From the NCBI RefSeq assembly GCF_907164915.1, contig NC_061870.1, positions 27,813,348 to 27,877,347 of the forward strand: a stretch of DNA of 64,000 nucleotides. The letters are read 5' to 3'. Positions within the stretch are counted from its first letter, which is position 1. Each line of letters opens with the position of its first letter. Both the position numbers and the translations under genes were made by a program. Below are positions 48,382 through 59,405 of the stretch, piece by piece. The notes beneath the pieces are model-generated. The model ran no database searches, was not told where the DNA came from, and was given only the letters and a program-made list of their open reading frames with translations. The stretch comes from Impatiens glandulifera. Its lineage: Eukaryota; Streptophyta; Magnoliopsida; Ericales; Balsaminaceae.

Positions 48382-51131
48382 TTCCCCCCAGGGTAGAAAA
48401 GATTCGTCCTCGAATCTGGAACCGCATCATCCTCATCAGAAGAAGACTCACCCACAAAAGGAACAAAATGCTTCACATTGAACACATCAGAGGTACGCAC
48501 ATGGCTGGGAAGGCGTAAACGATAAGCATTGGGGTTTATCTTCTCCACAATCTCAACATGACCAATCTTCTTAGCAGCAAGCTTGCTATATTCATGAGCT
48601 GGAAAACGATCCTTAGTCAGAATAGCCCACACAAAGTCACCAACTTCAAAATCAACAGCACGCCTTCTCGAATCAGCCTTCTCCTTGTACTTGGCAGTAG
48701 CAGCAACCAATCGGTCATGAGTGGTCTGATGAACCTGAGCCAACTGACCAACAAAATCCGCAGCAGTGGAATGAGGACGCACCTTGCTGGGCAGCGCTAA
48801 CAAATCAAGAGGAGCACGCGGAGACAGCCCGTAAATCACATGGAAAGGACTGAAACCAGTGGAGCGATTAACAGCATGATTGTGAGCAAACTCGGCCTGA
48901 GGCAGCTTCAGATCCCAAGCCTTAGGATGATCCCCAACTAAACTGCGCAGAAGGTTCCCCAAAGACCTATTAACAACTTCAGTTTGGCCATCAGTTTGCG
49001 GGTGATAGGCACTGCTAAAATTCAGCTGAGTATTAACCAAACGCCAAAGACTCCTCCAAAAGTGACTCACAAAGCGAGTGTCCCGATCAGAAACTATGGA
49101 GGCAGGAAGTCCATGAAGGCGATACACATCCCTGAAATAAAGCTGTGCAACAGCCACAGCATCAGAGGTTTTCTTGCAGGGAATGAAATGAACCATCTTC
49201 GAGAATCGGTCAACCACCACAAAAATCGAATCAGAACCACGCTGGGTACGTGGCAGCCCAAGGACAAAATCCATACTGACATCAGACCATGGTTGAGTGG
49301 GAATAGGCAGAGGCAAGTATAACCCGGCATTAGTCGAAGCGCCCTTAGCCAACTGACAAACACGACAGCGAGCAACAAAACGCCCCACCTCTTTGCGCAT
49401 CGAAGGCCATAAATAAGAAGCTGCAAGAAGCTGGAAGGTACGATCACGCCCAACATGACCTTCTTTGTGGAGTTCCTGAATCATCCTCAAACGCAGGCTG
49501 CAATCTGGAATGCACAGCTGCACACCGCGGAAAAGGAACCCATCCTCCAAGACAAAGTCCCTCGAATCCCCCTGTTGGATGCGAATGAGGACCTGAGAAA
49601 AGAAAGGATCATCACGATAGAGGTCCACAAACGAATCAAAGCCGGGTACATGGACACGCATCTCCGCCAACAGCCCATGACGACGACTCAAAGCATCAGC
49701 CACGCGATTAGACACACCAGCCTTGTGTTTAATCACAAAAGTAAACTGCTGTAAATAAGAGACCCACGAAGCATGACGATGAGAAATCTTGTCCTGACCA
49801 CCAAGATGCTTGAGGGAATCATGATCCGTATATAAGACAAACTCCCGCTGAAATAAATAATGACGCCAGTGTTTGACTGCCTGGACAATAACATAGAACT
49901 CAATATCATAGGTACTGAAACGAAGTTTAGCGCTAGACAGTTTCTCACTAAAATAAGCAACAGGACGCCCAGATTGGCTAAGTACAGCCCCAATACCCAA
50001 TTTCGAAGCATCACAATGTAGTTCAAATGGCTGGGAAAAATCAGGAAGAACCAAAATAGGGGCTGAAGTGAGTCGGTGCTTGATCTCAACAAAGGCAGCC
50101 TCGGCATCATCCGTCCAGAAGAACTTAACCCCCTTCATACAATCAGTGATAGGAGCCGTAACACTGCTGAAGTGAGGAATAAAACGCCGATAGAAGGAAG
50201 CCAAGCCATGAAAACTGCGAACTTCAGTGATCGAAGAGGGGCGGGGCCACTGATTGACAGCCAGTACCTTACTCGGGTCCACTTTCAGGCCCTCCCGAGA
50301 CACCACATAACCGAGGAACTGGGTAGAATCAGTAAGAAATGTGCACTTCGAGGAAGCAGCATAGAACTTATCACGCCGGAGAACAGATAACACCTCACGA
50401 AGATGGGAGAGGTGTGCTACCTCGCTGTCACTGTAAATTAAGATGTCGTCGAAGTAAACGACTACAAACTTCCCAATGAAAGGGCGAAGAGCCTGGTTCA
50501 TCACACGCATAAAGGTGCTAGGAGCATTCGATAGACCAAACGGCATAACCAGCCACTCATATAAGCCCTCACGAGTCTTAAAGGCAGTCTTCCACTCATC
50601 ACCCATGCGAATACGAATCTGATGGTATCCACTCTTGAGATCCAGTTTGCTAAACACAGAAGCACCACCCAACTGATCCAACAAGTCATCCAACCGGGGA
50701 ATAGGAAACCGATAACGCATTGTAATCTTGTTGATAGCACGACTATCAATGCACATACGCCAAGACCCATCCTTTTTTGGGGTAAGAAGGGCCGGGACAG
50801 CACAGGGACTAAGGCTCTCTCGAATGTGTCCCTTATCCAGCAAGTCCTCCACCTGTCTACGCAACTCTTCATGTTCTTTGGGACTCATGCGGTAATGAGG
50901 ACGGTTGGGTAGGGCAGCACCTGGAACCAAGTCAATGTGATGCTGGATATCACGCAAAGGAGGCAAGGCACAAGGCAGATTCTCAGGAAAAACATCTGCA
51001 AACTCCTGTAACAGCGGCTGCACTGGAATAAGCACCTCAGAACTAGCACCACAGGTAATCAGTGAACAAAATAGAGCAAACACCATGCCAGATTCGACCA
51101 TGGCGGTCTGAAAAGGACCCCGAGACAACAA
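48294..51131 (-). CDS. Retrotransposon pol frame: reverse transcriptase, RNase H, integrase
   Basis: An unbroken frame of about 945 codons. It contains the reverse transcriptase with LDLKSGYHQIRI and the catalytic YFDD box (about 50434-50457). RNase H follows with HCDASKLG. The integrase has a His-His-Cys-Cys zinc site (about 49355-49470) and catalytic Asp-Asp-Glu around SMDFVLG, VSDRDTRF and TEVVNRS (about 49270, 49085 and 48977). The C-terminal region has DVFNVKHFVPF and then an acidic stretch with DSRTNLF. The frame ends 88 nt inside the 3' LTR. The first codon of the open frame is not ATG: this segment was once joined to the protease frame and is now separated by a shift at a C-run (about 51135-51150). 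All motifs look intact. Confidence 0.9.
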   Translation of the reverse strand: MLSRGPFQTAMVESGMVFALFCSLITCGASSEVLIPVQPLLQEFADVFPENLPCALPPLRDIQHHIDLVPGAALPNRPHYRMSPKEHEELRRQVEDLLDKGHIRESLSPCAVPALLTPKKDGSWRMCIDSRAINKITMRYRFPIPRLDDLLDQLGGASVFSKLDLKSGYHQIRIRMGDEWKTAFKTREGLYEWLVMPFGLSNAPSTFMRVMNQALRPFIGKFVVVYFDDILIYSDSEVAHLSHLREVLSVLRRDKFYAASSKCTFLTDSTQFLGYVVSREGLKVDPSKVLAVNQWPRPSSITEVRSFHGLASFYRRFIPHFSSVTAPITDCMKGVKFFWTDDAEAAFVEIKHRLTSAPILVLPDFSQPFELHCDASKLGIGAVLSQSGRPVAYFSEKLSSAKLRFSTYDIEFYVIVQAVKHWRHYLFQREFVLYTDHDSLKHLGGQDKISHRHASWVSYLQQFTFVIKHKAGVSNRVADALSRRHGLLAEMRVHVPGFDSFVDLYRDDPFFSQVLIRIQQGDSRDFVLEDGFLFRGVQLCIPDCSLRLRMIQELHKEGHVGRDRTFQLLAASYLWPSMRKEVGRFVARCRVCQLAKGASTNAGLYLPLPIPTQPWSDVSMDFVLGLPRTQRGSDSIFVVVDRFSKMVHFIPCKKTSDAVAVAQLYFRDVYRLHGLPASIVSDRDTRFVSHFWRSLWRLVNTQLNFSSAYHPQTDGQTEVVNRSLGNLLRSLVGDHPKAWDLKLPQAEFAHNHAVNRSTGFSPFHVIYGLSPRAPLDLLALPSKVRPHSTAADFVGQLAQVHQTTHDRLVAATAKYKEKADSRRRAVDFEVGDFVWAILTKDRFPAHEYSKLAAKKIGHVEIVEKINPNAYRLRLPSHVRTSDVFNVKHFVPFVGESSSDEDDAVPDSRTNLFYPGGNDAVRVEEAFMRKLQHPKISRKCQISTIA
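48382..48389 (-). other. Polypurine tract of the Ty3/gypsy element
   Basis: On the minus strand GGGGGGAA lies directly against the 3' LTR (extended: CCCTGGGGGGAA), the site where plus-strand DNA synthesis is primed. Confidence 0.8.
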
Positions 51132-51149
51132 GGTGGCAGGGGGGACGCG

Positions 51150-51805
51150 TGATGAGTGGGGGCAGCACCCTTCTTGGGCTGATTTGGCATCAACACAATC
51201 TTGGTACCATGAAATAAGAACGTGTAGGTATTAGCACGCCCATCATGTATAACAGAATGATCAAACTGCCAAGGGCGACCAAGTAAAAGGTGACAAGCAT
51301 CCATAGGAACCACATCACAATATACAGCATCACGATAATGGGAACCAATGGAAAAATTAACAAGTACGCGCTTGGAAACTGTAACATCCGTACCTTGACT
51401 CAGCCAGGACAGGCGATAAGGCTTGGGGTGAGGTTCAGTGGACAGACCCAGCTTCGAAACTGCAACCTCAGAAATCACATTCTCACAACTCCCAGCATCA
51501 ATGATGAAGGTGCAAACTTTGCCACCGATGGTACAAGTGGAATGGAACAGGTTATTGCGTAACCACTCGTTGTCAGGAGCACGAGGGGTTAAACATGATC
51601 GACGAATCACCAAAAGGGGGCCAACATCACCAGAAACATACTCCTCCGCTGCCTCATCATCATAAACATCATACACTGGGGCTGAATCTGAAGGAAGAGC
51701 AGAGTCAGGGTCATCCACCTCAGTAAAAAGACCACGATTGGTGGACTTTGGGTTGCAACACTCTGCTTGGCGATGGCCAACTTCACCACAATTGAAACAA
51801 CGCAA
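51150..51805 (-). pseudogene. Retrotransposon gag CCHC knuckle plus protease segment, frame-shifted at both ends
   Basis: The frame holds a CCHC zinc knuckle (CFNCGEVGHRQAEC, about 51762-51803) and an aspartic protease with the active-site motif IIDAGSCENV (about 51480-51510) followed by LLLGRPW. The active-site triad is Asp-Ala-Gly rather than the usual Asp-Ser/Thr-Gly. A shift relative to gag lies upstream in C-rich DNA around 51815-51860, and a shift relative to pol lies downstream at the six-C run near 51140. Confidence 0.8.
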
Positions 51806-51814
51806 GCCACCGGG

Positions 51815-52698
51815 ACGTCCCTGCGGGGGGCTGTAGTGCCGCGAGGGGGGGCTGGGGTGGGATGGGCCGGCTGGGAAGAAGAACCAATGCCACTAGTGGG
51901 GACAACCTGTTTTCCAAAGCTACCCGAACCGCGCCTGGCTAGCTGTTTCTCAGCCTGTGAAGCACGCTGATGTGCCTCAGAAACAGTCAAGAGATCAAAC
52001 ATATTCAAAATATCCTGCAACTGGAGGCGAAGGCCACCAATATAGCGAGAAACCAACTAGAGAGGGGACTCAGACAGGTCAACACGAGCCACAAAGGTGT
52101 AAAACTCAGTGGAATAGTCATCCACGGAACGAGAACCCTGACGAAGATTCTGGAACCGCTGGTACAGGTTACGTTCGTAATTATATGGTAGAAACGCAGC
52201 CCCAATATGCTTCCTGAATTTGTCCCAATTCGTGAGCTTTGCCTTACCATGACGAACACGTGTCTGTTTCAACTGCTGCCACCATGCTTGTGCACGACCA
52301 TGTAAGCGGATCGTAACAAGGGGTACACGACGATCTGCAGGAACTTCCTTGAAATCCAGAATCTCTTCAACCTGAGAAAGCCAATCAATAAACTCTTCCG
52401 GTGGTAGACTACCATCGAACTTAGGGATGTCCACCCTGAAAGCCTGCTCCCAGCGATGATTGGGGCGTTCAGGGGATCGACTCCGAAGACCACCGAAAGG
52501 GTTTTCATCTGTCACCGTAACATCATCTTCAGGGTGGTGCATGTGCATAGATGCATCCATCCGTTGCGTCAACCATTCAACCTGCCGCCTCAAATCGTCG
52601 TTATCACGGCGAAACTCAGCGTTTTCACGTCGCAACTCAGCAAGGTCACCATCATCAACACCAGGGGTAGGGTTGCGCGGCTGTCTTCGGAGCGGCAT
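51815..52698 (-). pseudogene. Retrotransposon gag, interrupted by a TAG stop
   Basis: It starts at an ATG (MPLRRQPRN) just inside the 5' LTR and primer-binding site. An N-terminal coiled coil rich in Arg/Glu/Asp precedes a retrotransposon gag domain (PKFDGSLPPEEFIDWLSQVE, AWWQQLK, WDKFRKHI). An in-frame TAG at 52057-52059 falls where related gag proteins usually carry Gln or another codon, before LVSRYIGGLR. The same frame then continues open to about 51815, where the C-rich linker loses frame with the CCHC segment. Confidence 0.85.
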
Positions 52699-52718
52699 AC
52701 CTCAGGGTCGACTGGAAA

Positions 52719-52727
52719 CTGATACCA
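52719..52727 (-). other. Primer-binding site, initiator tRNA-Met type
   Basis: On the minus strand TGGTATCAG starts 2 bases inside the 5' LTR. It equals the first nine bases of the common plant tRNA-iMet primer-binding site (TGGTATCAGAGC); the match is lost after that. Confidence 0.75.
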
Positions 52728-52729
52728 AC

Positions 52730-53132
52730 TGATGCAGCGTGCGTGGCTAGGATGAACCTTTATCAAGATTCGTTGATTCTTACGAATACCGAAAGTCGAT
52801 AGATATTGAGGAAACCTCGTTTTCTGATTAATAATCTTCCCATCACAAAGTGTTTTAAGATTCTTTAAATACTCAAACCCTAGCTTGCAAAAGAAATAAA
52901 CAACTTTTAATAAATTGCAAAAAACACCCGAAACTAATAAAAATGCGATTTGAGCCCCTAAACGTCGTCAGATGGCTTTAAACCATCATACCTCATGGCA
53001 AAGCCATGACTTCTTCACAGCACCACGTTTCCGCCCGAAAAACACTAGGCAATCGTCGAAATCTGACACTTGCGAGATATTTTCGGATGCTGCAACTTTC
53101 GCATAAACGCCTCTTCGACTCGCACCGCATCA
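52730..53132 (-). repeat. 5' LTR of the Ty3/gypsy element
   Basis: 403 bp, identical to the 3' LTR except C at 52928. On the element's strand GTATTTAAAG is a TATA-like motif about two thirds into the LTR. Confidence 0.95.
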
Positions 53133-55024
53133 TTTTGTAAAGGTTTTTGTGTTTAGGTTTGATCAATATGTTGACATCTTATAATTGAATTGATGTTGTG
53201 GAAATGATTAGCCCTCTCATGTCTAAATGATGTTGGAGGTTGTCCAATGAGTATGATTAGGACATGTTGTGGAAAAGGTGGTCCTAGCTAAATATAGAGT
53301 AGAGTAAATATATTACTAAATTTGTGTACATTAGTCCATGAGAATGGTGTTTTAAACTAAAATATTTGTAAGAAACAACAAGTGTCAAGTTGGGTGCTGG
53401 AATTTCATGATTGATTTCATATTGGATTACCCCATAATTATGTTATAAAGTTCATTCAATTATTTGATCGCGATTTCTCTACCATGGGATGTATTAATTT
53501 GGCTTCATAGATGTTTTTCAAATGAAGTGTGATTTGTTAGTTGATGTTCGTCTTATTTTGACGCTATAAGAACACTCGTGCTATCTACTTAACTTCAACA
53601 TTTTTAAAAAGTCTTTGTTTTGAAAGTTAATAAATGTAATTTTTTTTACTCTTATTTCTCTAACATTGGTAACATCTGACTTTTGTAAGTGTTTGAAGAG
53701 ACACTTTATTATAATGACACATAACCACAAAATTACATTAAAAAACAAACAAAATTTGTGAACAAAGAGAGCATGGGGAAACTATGCTAATTTAGTCCCT
53801 AAGAACAAAGAACCTAACTACTTGTAAATTCATTATTAGCATTAAATTGGTAAATTTATTATTGGCCAATTTAATATTCAAATTTAGTCATTTTTGTCTG
53901 GCTGAAATGAGTGCCCGCTCTTGTCATTAATAGATCCTACCAAAAACTCTTTACACACATTATTTTTAAATAGTGTGAGATCAATTATTACTTTTATTTC
54001 TTTTTCTTTCTTTTTATTGCTTCAATTATTTATAGGGTTGCAAAATTTCTCACCAATTGACACCTACTCAAATAAAGTTTTGAATTTTAGTGGATCTTAA
54101 CATAACAATTTAGATTAGATTCACTAAAATGTCAAATTTATTAATTAAGAGTCATTTCACTTAAATCAAAATAAAAAATTATAACATTTACTTTCTTTTT
54201 TTTTTAATAAATATTTTTCTTCTTATATTCACCCCAGGATACCAAAATTATAAAGGATTGATTTTTTTGTAAGCTTCATATATAATTAAAGTATTAGTAA
54301 ATAAGTTAATTTTTTAAATAAGTTTTTCTTTTATGTAAGATTGTTATTAAGGCCACTTGAAGCTTTGAATGCATGACTTACCCCTCAACTAAAGGAGAAT
54401 TATATATAAAATTATAAATTATTTCTTCTTAAACTAAATTAAACTCACAAATTTCAAAAACAATAAAAAAAAAAATCTTAAAGTATACAGCACTCGAGAT
54501 AATATAATTAATTATGAGGATAAAATAAAATAAATAAATGAAGGTTACCGATCATGTTGGTGGGAAGACTATTTTTACCGATCGATCTTATCTTCATGAA
54601 TCATCAATTGCAATTTGACAAAGACTCCATCTAATTAATTTTGTATATATCAATATAAAAAACCTTTTGTCATTATATTTGTATCTTCTCAATCAATCTA
54701 TCTAAATATTAAATAAATATAATTAAGACATCACTTCAGCATCTACCTCTTATCATATTAATCATCTAATTAACAACAAGAACCAAACAATTAAATAATT
54801 TGTATAGTAGAATTTACAATTTAACTCATAATTATTTATTCAAATTCTATTTAATAATTATTATTTAAGATCAACTAAAAAAAAAACAAATTACAAGACA
54901 TTCTTGGGTAAATTATGAATAAGTTATTTCAATAATCTATAGATATTTTAACTTTTTTTTATATTAGTTTAACATTTTATTAAATGAATATAAACATAAA
55001 AAACTAAGAATTTACATATTTTAG

Positions 55025-55240
55025 TTTATTTATTAACGTATTTAAATTTAATTAATTTGACACTTGAAATACAAATTCAGTATCAAGTACATATTATTAA
55101 TTCAGTTTTATAAAGTATCTGTTTAATTTGTATATTTTTTAATTTATTAACATTTTATATTTAATTAATTTGACACTTAAATACAAATTTCATATCAAGC
55201 AGTACATATTTTTTCAGTTTTATAAAGTATATATATACTT
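55025..55240. repeat. Diverged tandem duplication, about 112-bp period
   Basis: TTAATTAATTTGACACTT and CAGTTTTATAAAGTAT recur in order in two copies (TGACACTT at 55059 and at 55171). Confidence 0.7.
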
Positions 55241-56149
55241 GATTTGAAACTAATTCACTCAATTTGATTTTTTATTTATTTATTTTCTACAACAAATTAT
55301 CTGAATTAAATCCAAGAAAATACTTACTAGCAGTTAAATGATATTAAAAGTGAGAAGAAAAATAAATAATACAATTACCTTATAAAATAAAAATAAAATT
55401 TGTGGCGGGAAAATTAACGACAGTGACTCTGATGACATAATGCAATCGTCAGTATGAGCGAATCTTAATGATTATTTTTTTGAGTTGGTAAAGGAATTAA
55501 ATAGTCTATATAAAAAAAATGAAAAAAAAAAGGTAACGGGAATAAATAGCAGTGTATGACAAACACTTTAAATTTCAAAACAATAATAATTTCTTTTGAA
55601 ATTTGGAGAATGAGACAAATATATTTTATTAATTGTTAATGAAATTATCTTATTCTAATTTATAGATAATAAATTATTTATAAAAAAATTAATATAATAA
55701 TAATATTTTAATATTTAACATTTTTAATGATCATTTGGTTTGAAAGAAATCGTAGATCGATTTAGTAATTGTTATCGACTAATACATTTAATTCATAATT
55801 ATATTATTTTGACAACCGAGAAAGTTTTATTGGGTAAACTAGTTTAGGCAGTTGGAGAACTTATTAATCTTTTTGAAGATATCTATACTCGTTAAAATTT
55901 GTTCTTTTTGTTTAATCTTTGGTGAACTATTTTTTGTTGTATTTTTATTAAATATTTTCTTTCAATTTTATAATGTTTTTGTCATTAAACTAAAACAACT
56001 CTCATTTATATCATTTTGTATGAACCATTTTCAAAAAAATATCTAACATTTTTAATCATATTTATAATATATATTAACCTCCTTTTCAATCTCAACATTA
56101 AGAGAATTTGACAACTTACTTAAAGTTGAAGAGAGTCTGAAATGTTTGA

Positions 56150-56192
<43 letters not shown>

Positions 56193-56414
56193 TTTTAAGT
56201 AAAATAAACTTGTTATTGTTCAATTCATCCAAAATAAAAAAAATTATAATGCAGAATACCTTAATTAAATTTGTATATATGAGAATTATAAATACATTAT
56301 GTACCAATTTGACGGTGATATATTGTTTAATTCGATTCACTATTCAAAAATAAAACGGTTATAATGGTAGAAGTTCACAACAATTGCAATGTTATATTCA
56401 AACAACGGTATTTA

Positions 56415-56486
56415 TACCAGTCATATTTCAAAGAAAATGTTGAGCTTAAATACCAGTCATATTTCAAAGAAAATGTTGAGCTTAAA
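56415..56486. repeat. Exact 36-bp tandem duplication
   Basis: TACCAGTCATATTTCAAAGA plus the following 16 bases is repeated twice without a difference, so it is recent. Confidence 0.9.
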
Positions 56487-59248
56487 TATCAAAGTATATT
56501 AATAATGTAACAATCAAGGATAAAATGACAATTTATTAACTAAAATAAATAACTCATAGGTAAATGCTCATATAAACATGAATTTACAGTTAGCGAAAAA
56601 TAAAAACTAAAATAGAATTTTAACACCATCATAATTGTAGGAAATATAAACATCTAGAGGAGGAGCATTAAAAAAATGAATGAGATTTAATATGATTTAT
56701 TAGAGTATGTGGAAAAAAATATTATTTTGGTGTTCTAAAAACCAAATATTGTATTGATATTTCAAATTATATATGTATGTTAGGTTTAATTTATATATAG
56801 AGATAAAAAATAATATAATAATATTATCACACTTATTAATTTTTTTAATAATATTTATAATATAAATATTATATTTGTTTTTTTAAAATAAATAGTATTT
56901 GATATATACTTAGAATAAACAAAATTCAAAAAACTCACCACTAATGTAGTTTAAATGACATTAATAGTTTTTAAGAGAATGAATATTACGAGTTTAATTC
57001 TAAATTAGAACGTCTTAAATTGAATTGAAACATTTAAGCATCCCATGGTCATTGTTACCACAACAGTAAAATTGTTTAATAATAAGATATATTAAATTGT
57101 CTTTTAAATAAATAAACTGTTTGAATTCAACAGCAAAAGTAAATAACAGTAATAGTAAATATTCATTGAGGCAACAAATACCTTCTTTATTAGATATATT
57201 AACAATTAACATTTTATTTTGTCAACAATTGGTTACGAATTGAGCCAAACTATGGCTACACACAGTTTCCAGGGCCAAAATAACAAAGATTTAAGGAGGA
57301 TTAACGATTTATTTTCCTTGTTTATATTATGTGCTTATATATAGTTTTTTTTTTTAAATACATGTAATTACGTTATAAATGAGATGAGTAATGTAAACCC
57401 AATGAAAAAATAGTATAAAACGAATGACAGAAAGTGCAACTAAATACACCTAAAACAAAACGTGTGATAACCAATGAAGAAAACATCACGAGAAACAAAA
57501 TATTAATTAACTATTGCCTCTCCATCTAGTTCTAAGTTCTAACTTCTAAGTAAGATGAAGACCTTAGAGGGAGTGTAAAAGTTCAAAACACTTGAATGAA
57601 ATATTGTCAATGCTAAGAAAAGTAGAATTGCATCAAAGAATCAACCTTTCTTAATTATATATATATTAATCAAATCTCTGTCCCACTAGACAGGTTCATG
57701 TTTCATATTTTTAAATTTATTTTATTTTGATTGCAGTTTATATTGATTGGGAAGTCGTGTTCATGTAGACTATATGTTTTGTGTATCTTTTTGAAGGCCA
57801 CTGAACAGGGTGGTCAAATTGAAAATTTTTGTGATCTTTCATTTTTTTTCTTTCTAAATTTGAATAATCAACAGATTATTACAAATAATTTTATTTTTTC
57901 TTCTGAAAAAACCAATGTTTAAGTTCAACAATTATATATTTACCTTTCCTTTAAGGTAATCAAATATAAAATGCATAATAAATACAGTCTAAAGAAATAA
58001 ACCATATTTTAGTATTTTAATAATTTAAAGTTAGATGAATAATCAAGAAGTGCATAATGGATTATTGTATAAGTATTCAAAATTGAAAATTTTATTTTAA
58101 AATATTAGTTATATATTATTATTTATACATATAAATAAGTATAAAATTAATCCAAGAAATATAAAAAAAAATGACACTAAAGACAATGAATTTATAATGG
58201 TTATAAAATTAATTACAAATATAAATTCACTTTATATTTCTAAAATTGTACAATTTTAAAATTATAAATTTAAAATGGTAAAATTTTACTTAAACCTGTT
58301 AGCATTTTTATAATTGTAAAATTTTAATAACTATAATTAATTATTTAGCAAAAATAAATATAGAGAAATGATCTCAAATAAGCATTGGGCTTCATTTTCA
58401 AATTTCACAAGCAATGTGAACCTATTTCTCAACAAAAGGATTCATGAACTATGATGTTAAATACTCGAATATATATATAATTCAATGTTGATCACCGAAA
58501 ATTTAATCGAAGATAGATGTACTTTTTTAAACACAGATAAAGTGATTCAAGTATCTTTATCCCAAAAGTATATATTCATATATATACTTTAATTAGTCAT
58601 ATTTATTTATTGTTTCATTTTTGTATAGTAGTATTAATCATAAGTTGTTCTTCAATATCAAATTTCATTTGTTTTTTAAATAATAATCAATCAGGCAACT
58701 TAGTTCTGATTTAAAAGAGTCATATTAAACGCTGGAGAGAATATATAAATTCAAATAAATAATAATATTCAACTGTGTATGACTTATATATATCCTATCC
58801 CCTCGAAAAGGGAGATAGACCGGCATCTCATATATATGAAAGACAAAACAAGATCAATTTAATTAATTAGTTTGCATGAAAAAGTCAGATATATAATAGA
58901 AAGAGACAAGAAAGAAAGGGAAGTAATTGTTGACCTTATTTTGTCTTAGATTCAGACCATAACTATATATTATATTATTATTATTATTATTAATATTCAA
59001 ACTAATGCATTACAAGTCCAAACATTTAATGTTGAAAGGCGGTATGTATATATGTTGTTGCTAGATGATAATAATAATAATATTATGCATGGTCCACTAG
59101 TAGATAATTAGTTTGTTTTTATTGAATAAGTTGGACATTAATTTATATTGGTATGGCTTCAAATTGTGGCTTGGTCAATGGTAAAAACGTGGCCGGTAAC
59201 TCTTTCAAACCAACCATCTAAATTTTGCATTCATTAATATCATTTGAT

Positions 59249-59405
59249 AGGACACTTACAATTTAATTCAAACTCCATTCACATACAAGAAAAATCACAT
59301 TTTATTTGAATGAAATAGATCATCCCACAGGACATTGACATTTTAATTCAAAGCTCTTCCACATATTAGAAAATCACATTTTATATGAATGAAATAAATC
59401 GAATA
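59249..59405. repeat. Tandem duplication, about 80-bp period
   Basis: Two copies of AGGACAYT...TTTAATTCAAA...AAAATCACATTTTAT...GAATGAAAT. They are diverged by several substitutions and small indels. Confidence 0.7.

Larger units (their letters stand above)
47979..53132 (-). mobile_element. Ty3/gypsy LTR retrotransposon, 5154 bp, very young, broken coding frame
   Basis: The element reads on the minus strand, so its 5' LTR is at 52730-53132 and its 3' LTR at 47979-48381. Both LTRs are 403 bp, begin TGATG and end CATCA, and differ at one base (T at 48177, C at 52928). The domain order gag, CCHC, protease, RT, RNase H, integrase is that of Ty3/gypsy. A primer-binding site matching initiator tRNA-Met and a G-rich polypurine tract are present. 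The flanking 5-mers are ATTTG (left) and TTTTG (right), an imperfect target duplication. The coding frame is interrupted by one TAG and two frameshifts at C-runs. The integrase frame runs into the 3' LTR, a trait reported for CRM-lineage chromoviruses; the lineage is not settled here. Confidence 0.95.

Noticed and set aside
48255..52732. Plus-strand and alternative-frame ORFs across the retrotransposon
   Set aside because: They overlap the gag-pol frames and show no known domain; the minus-strand frames carry all motifs.
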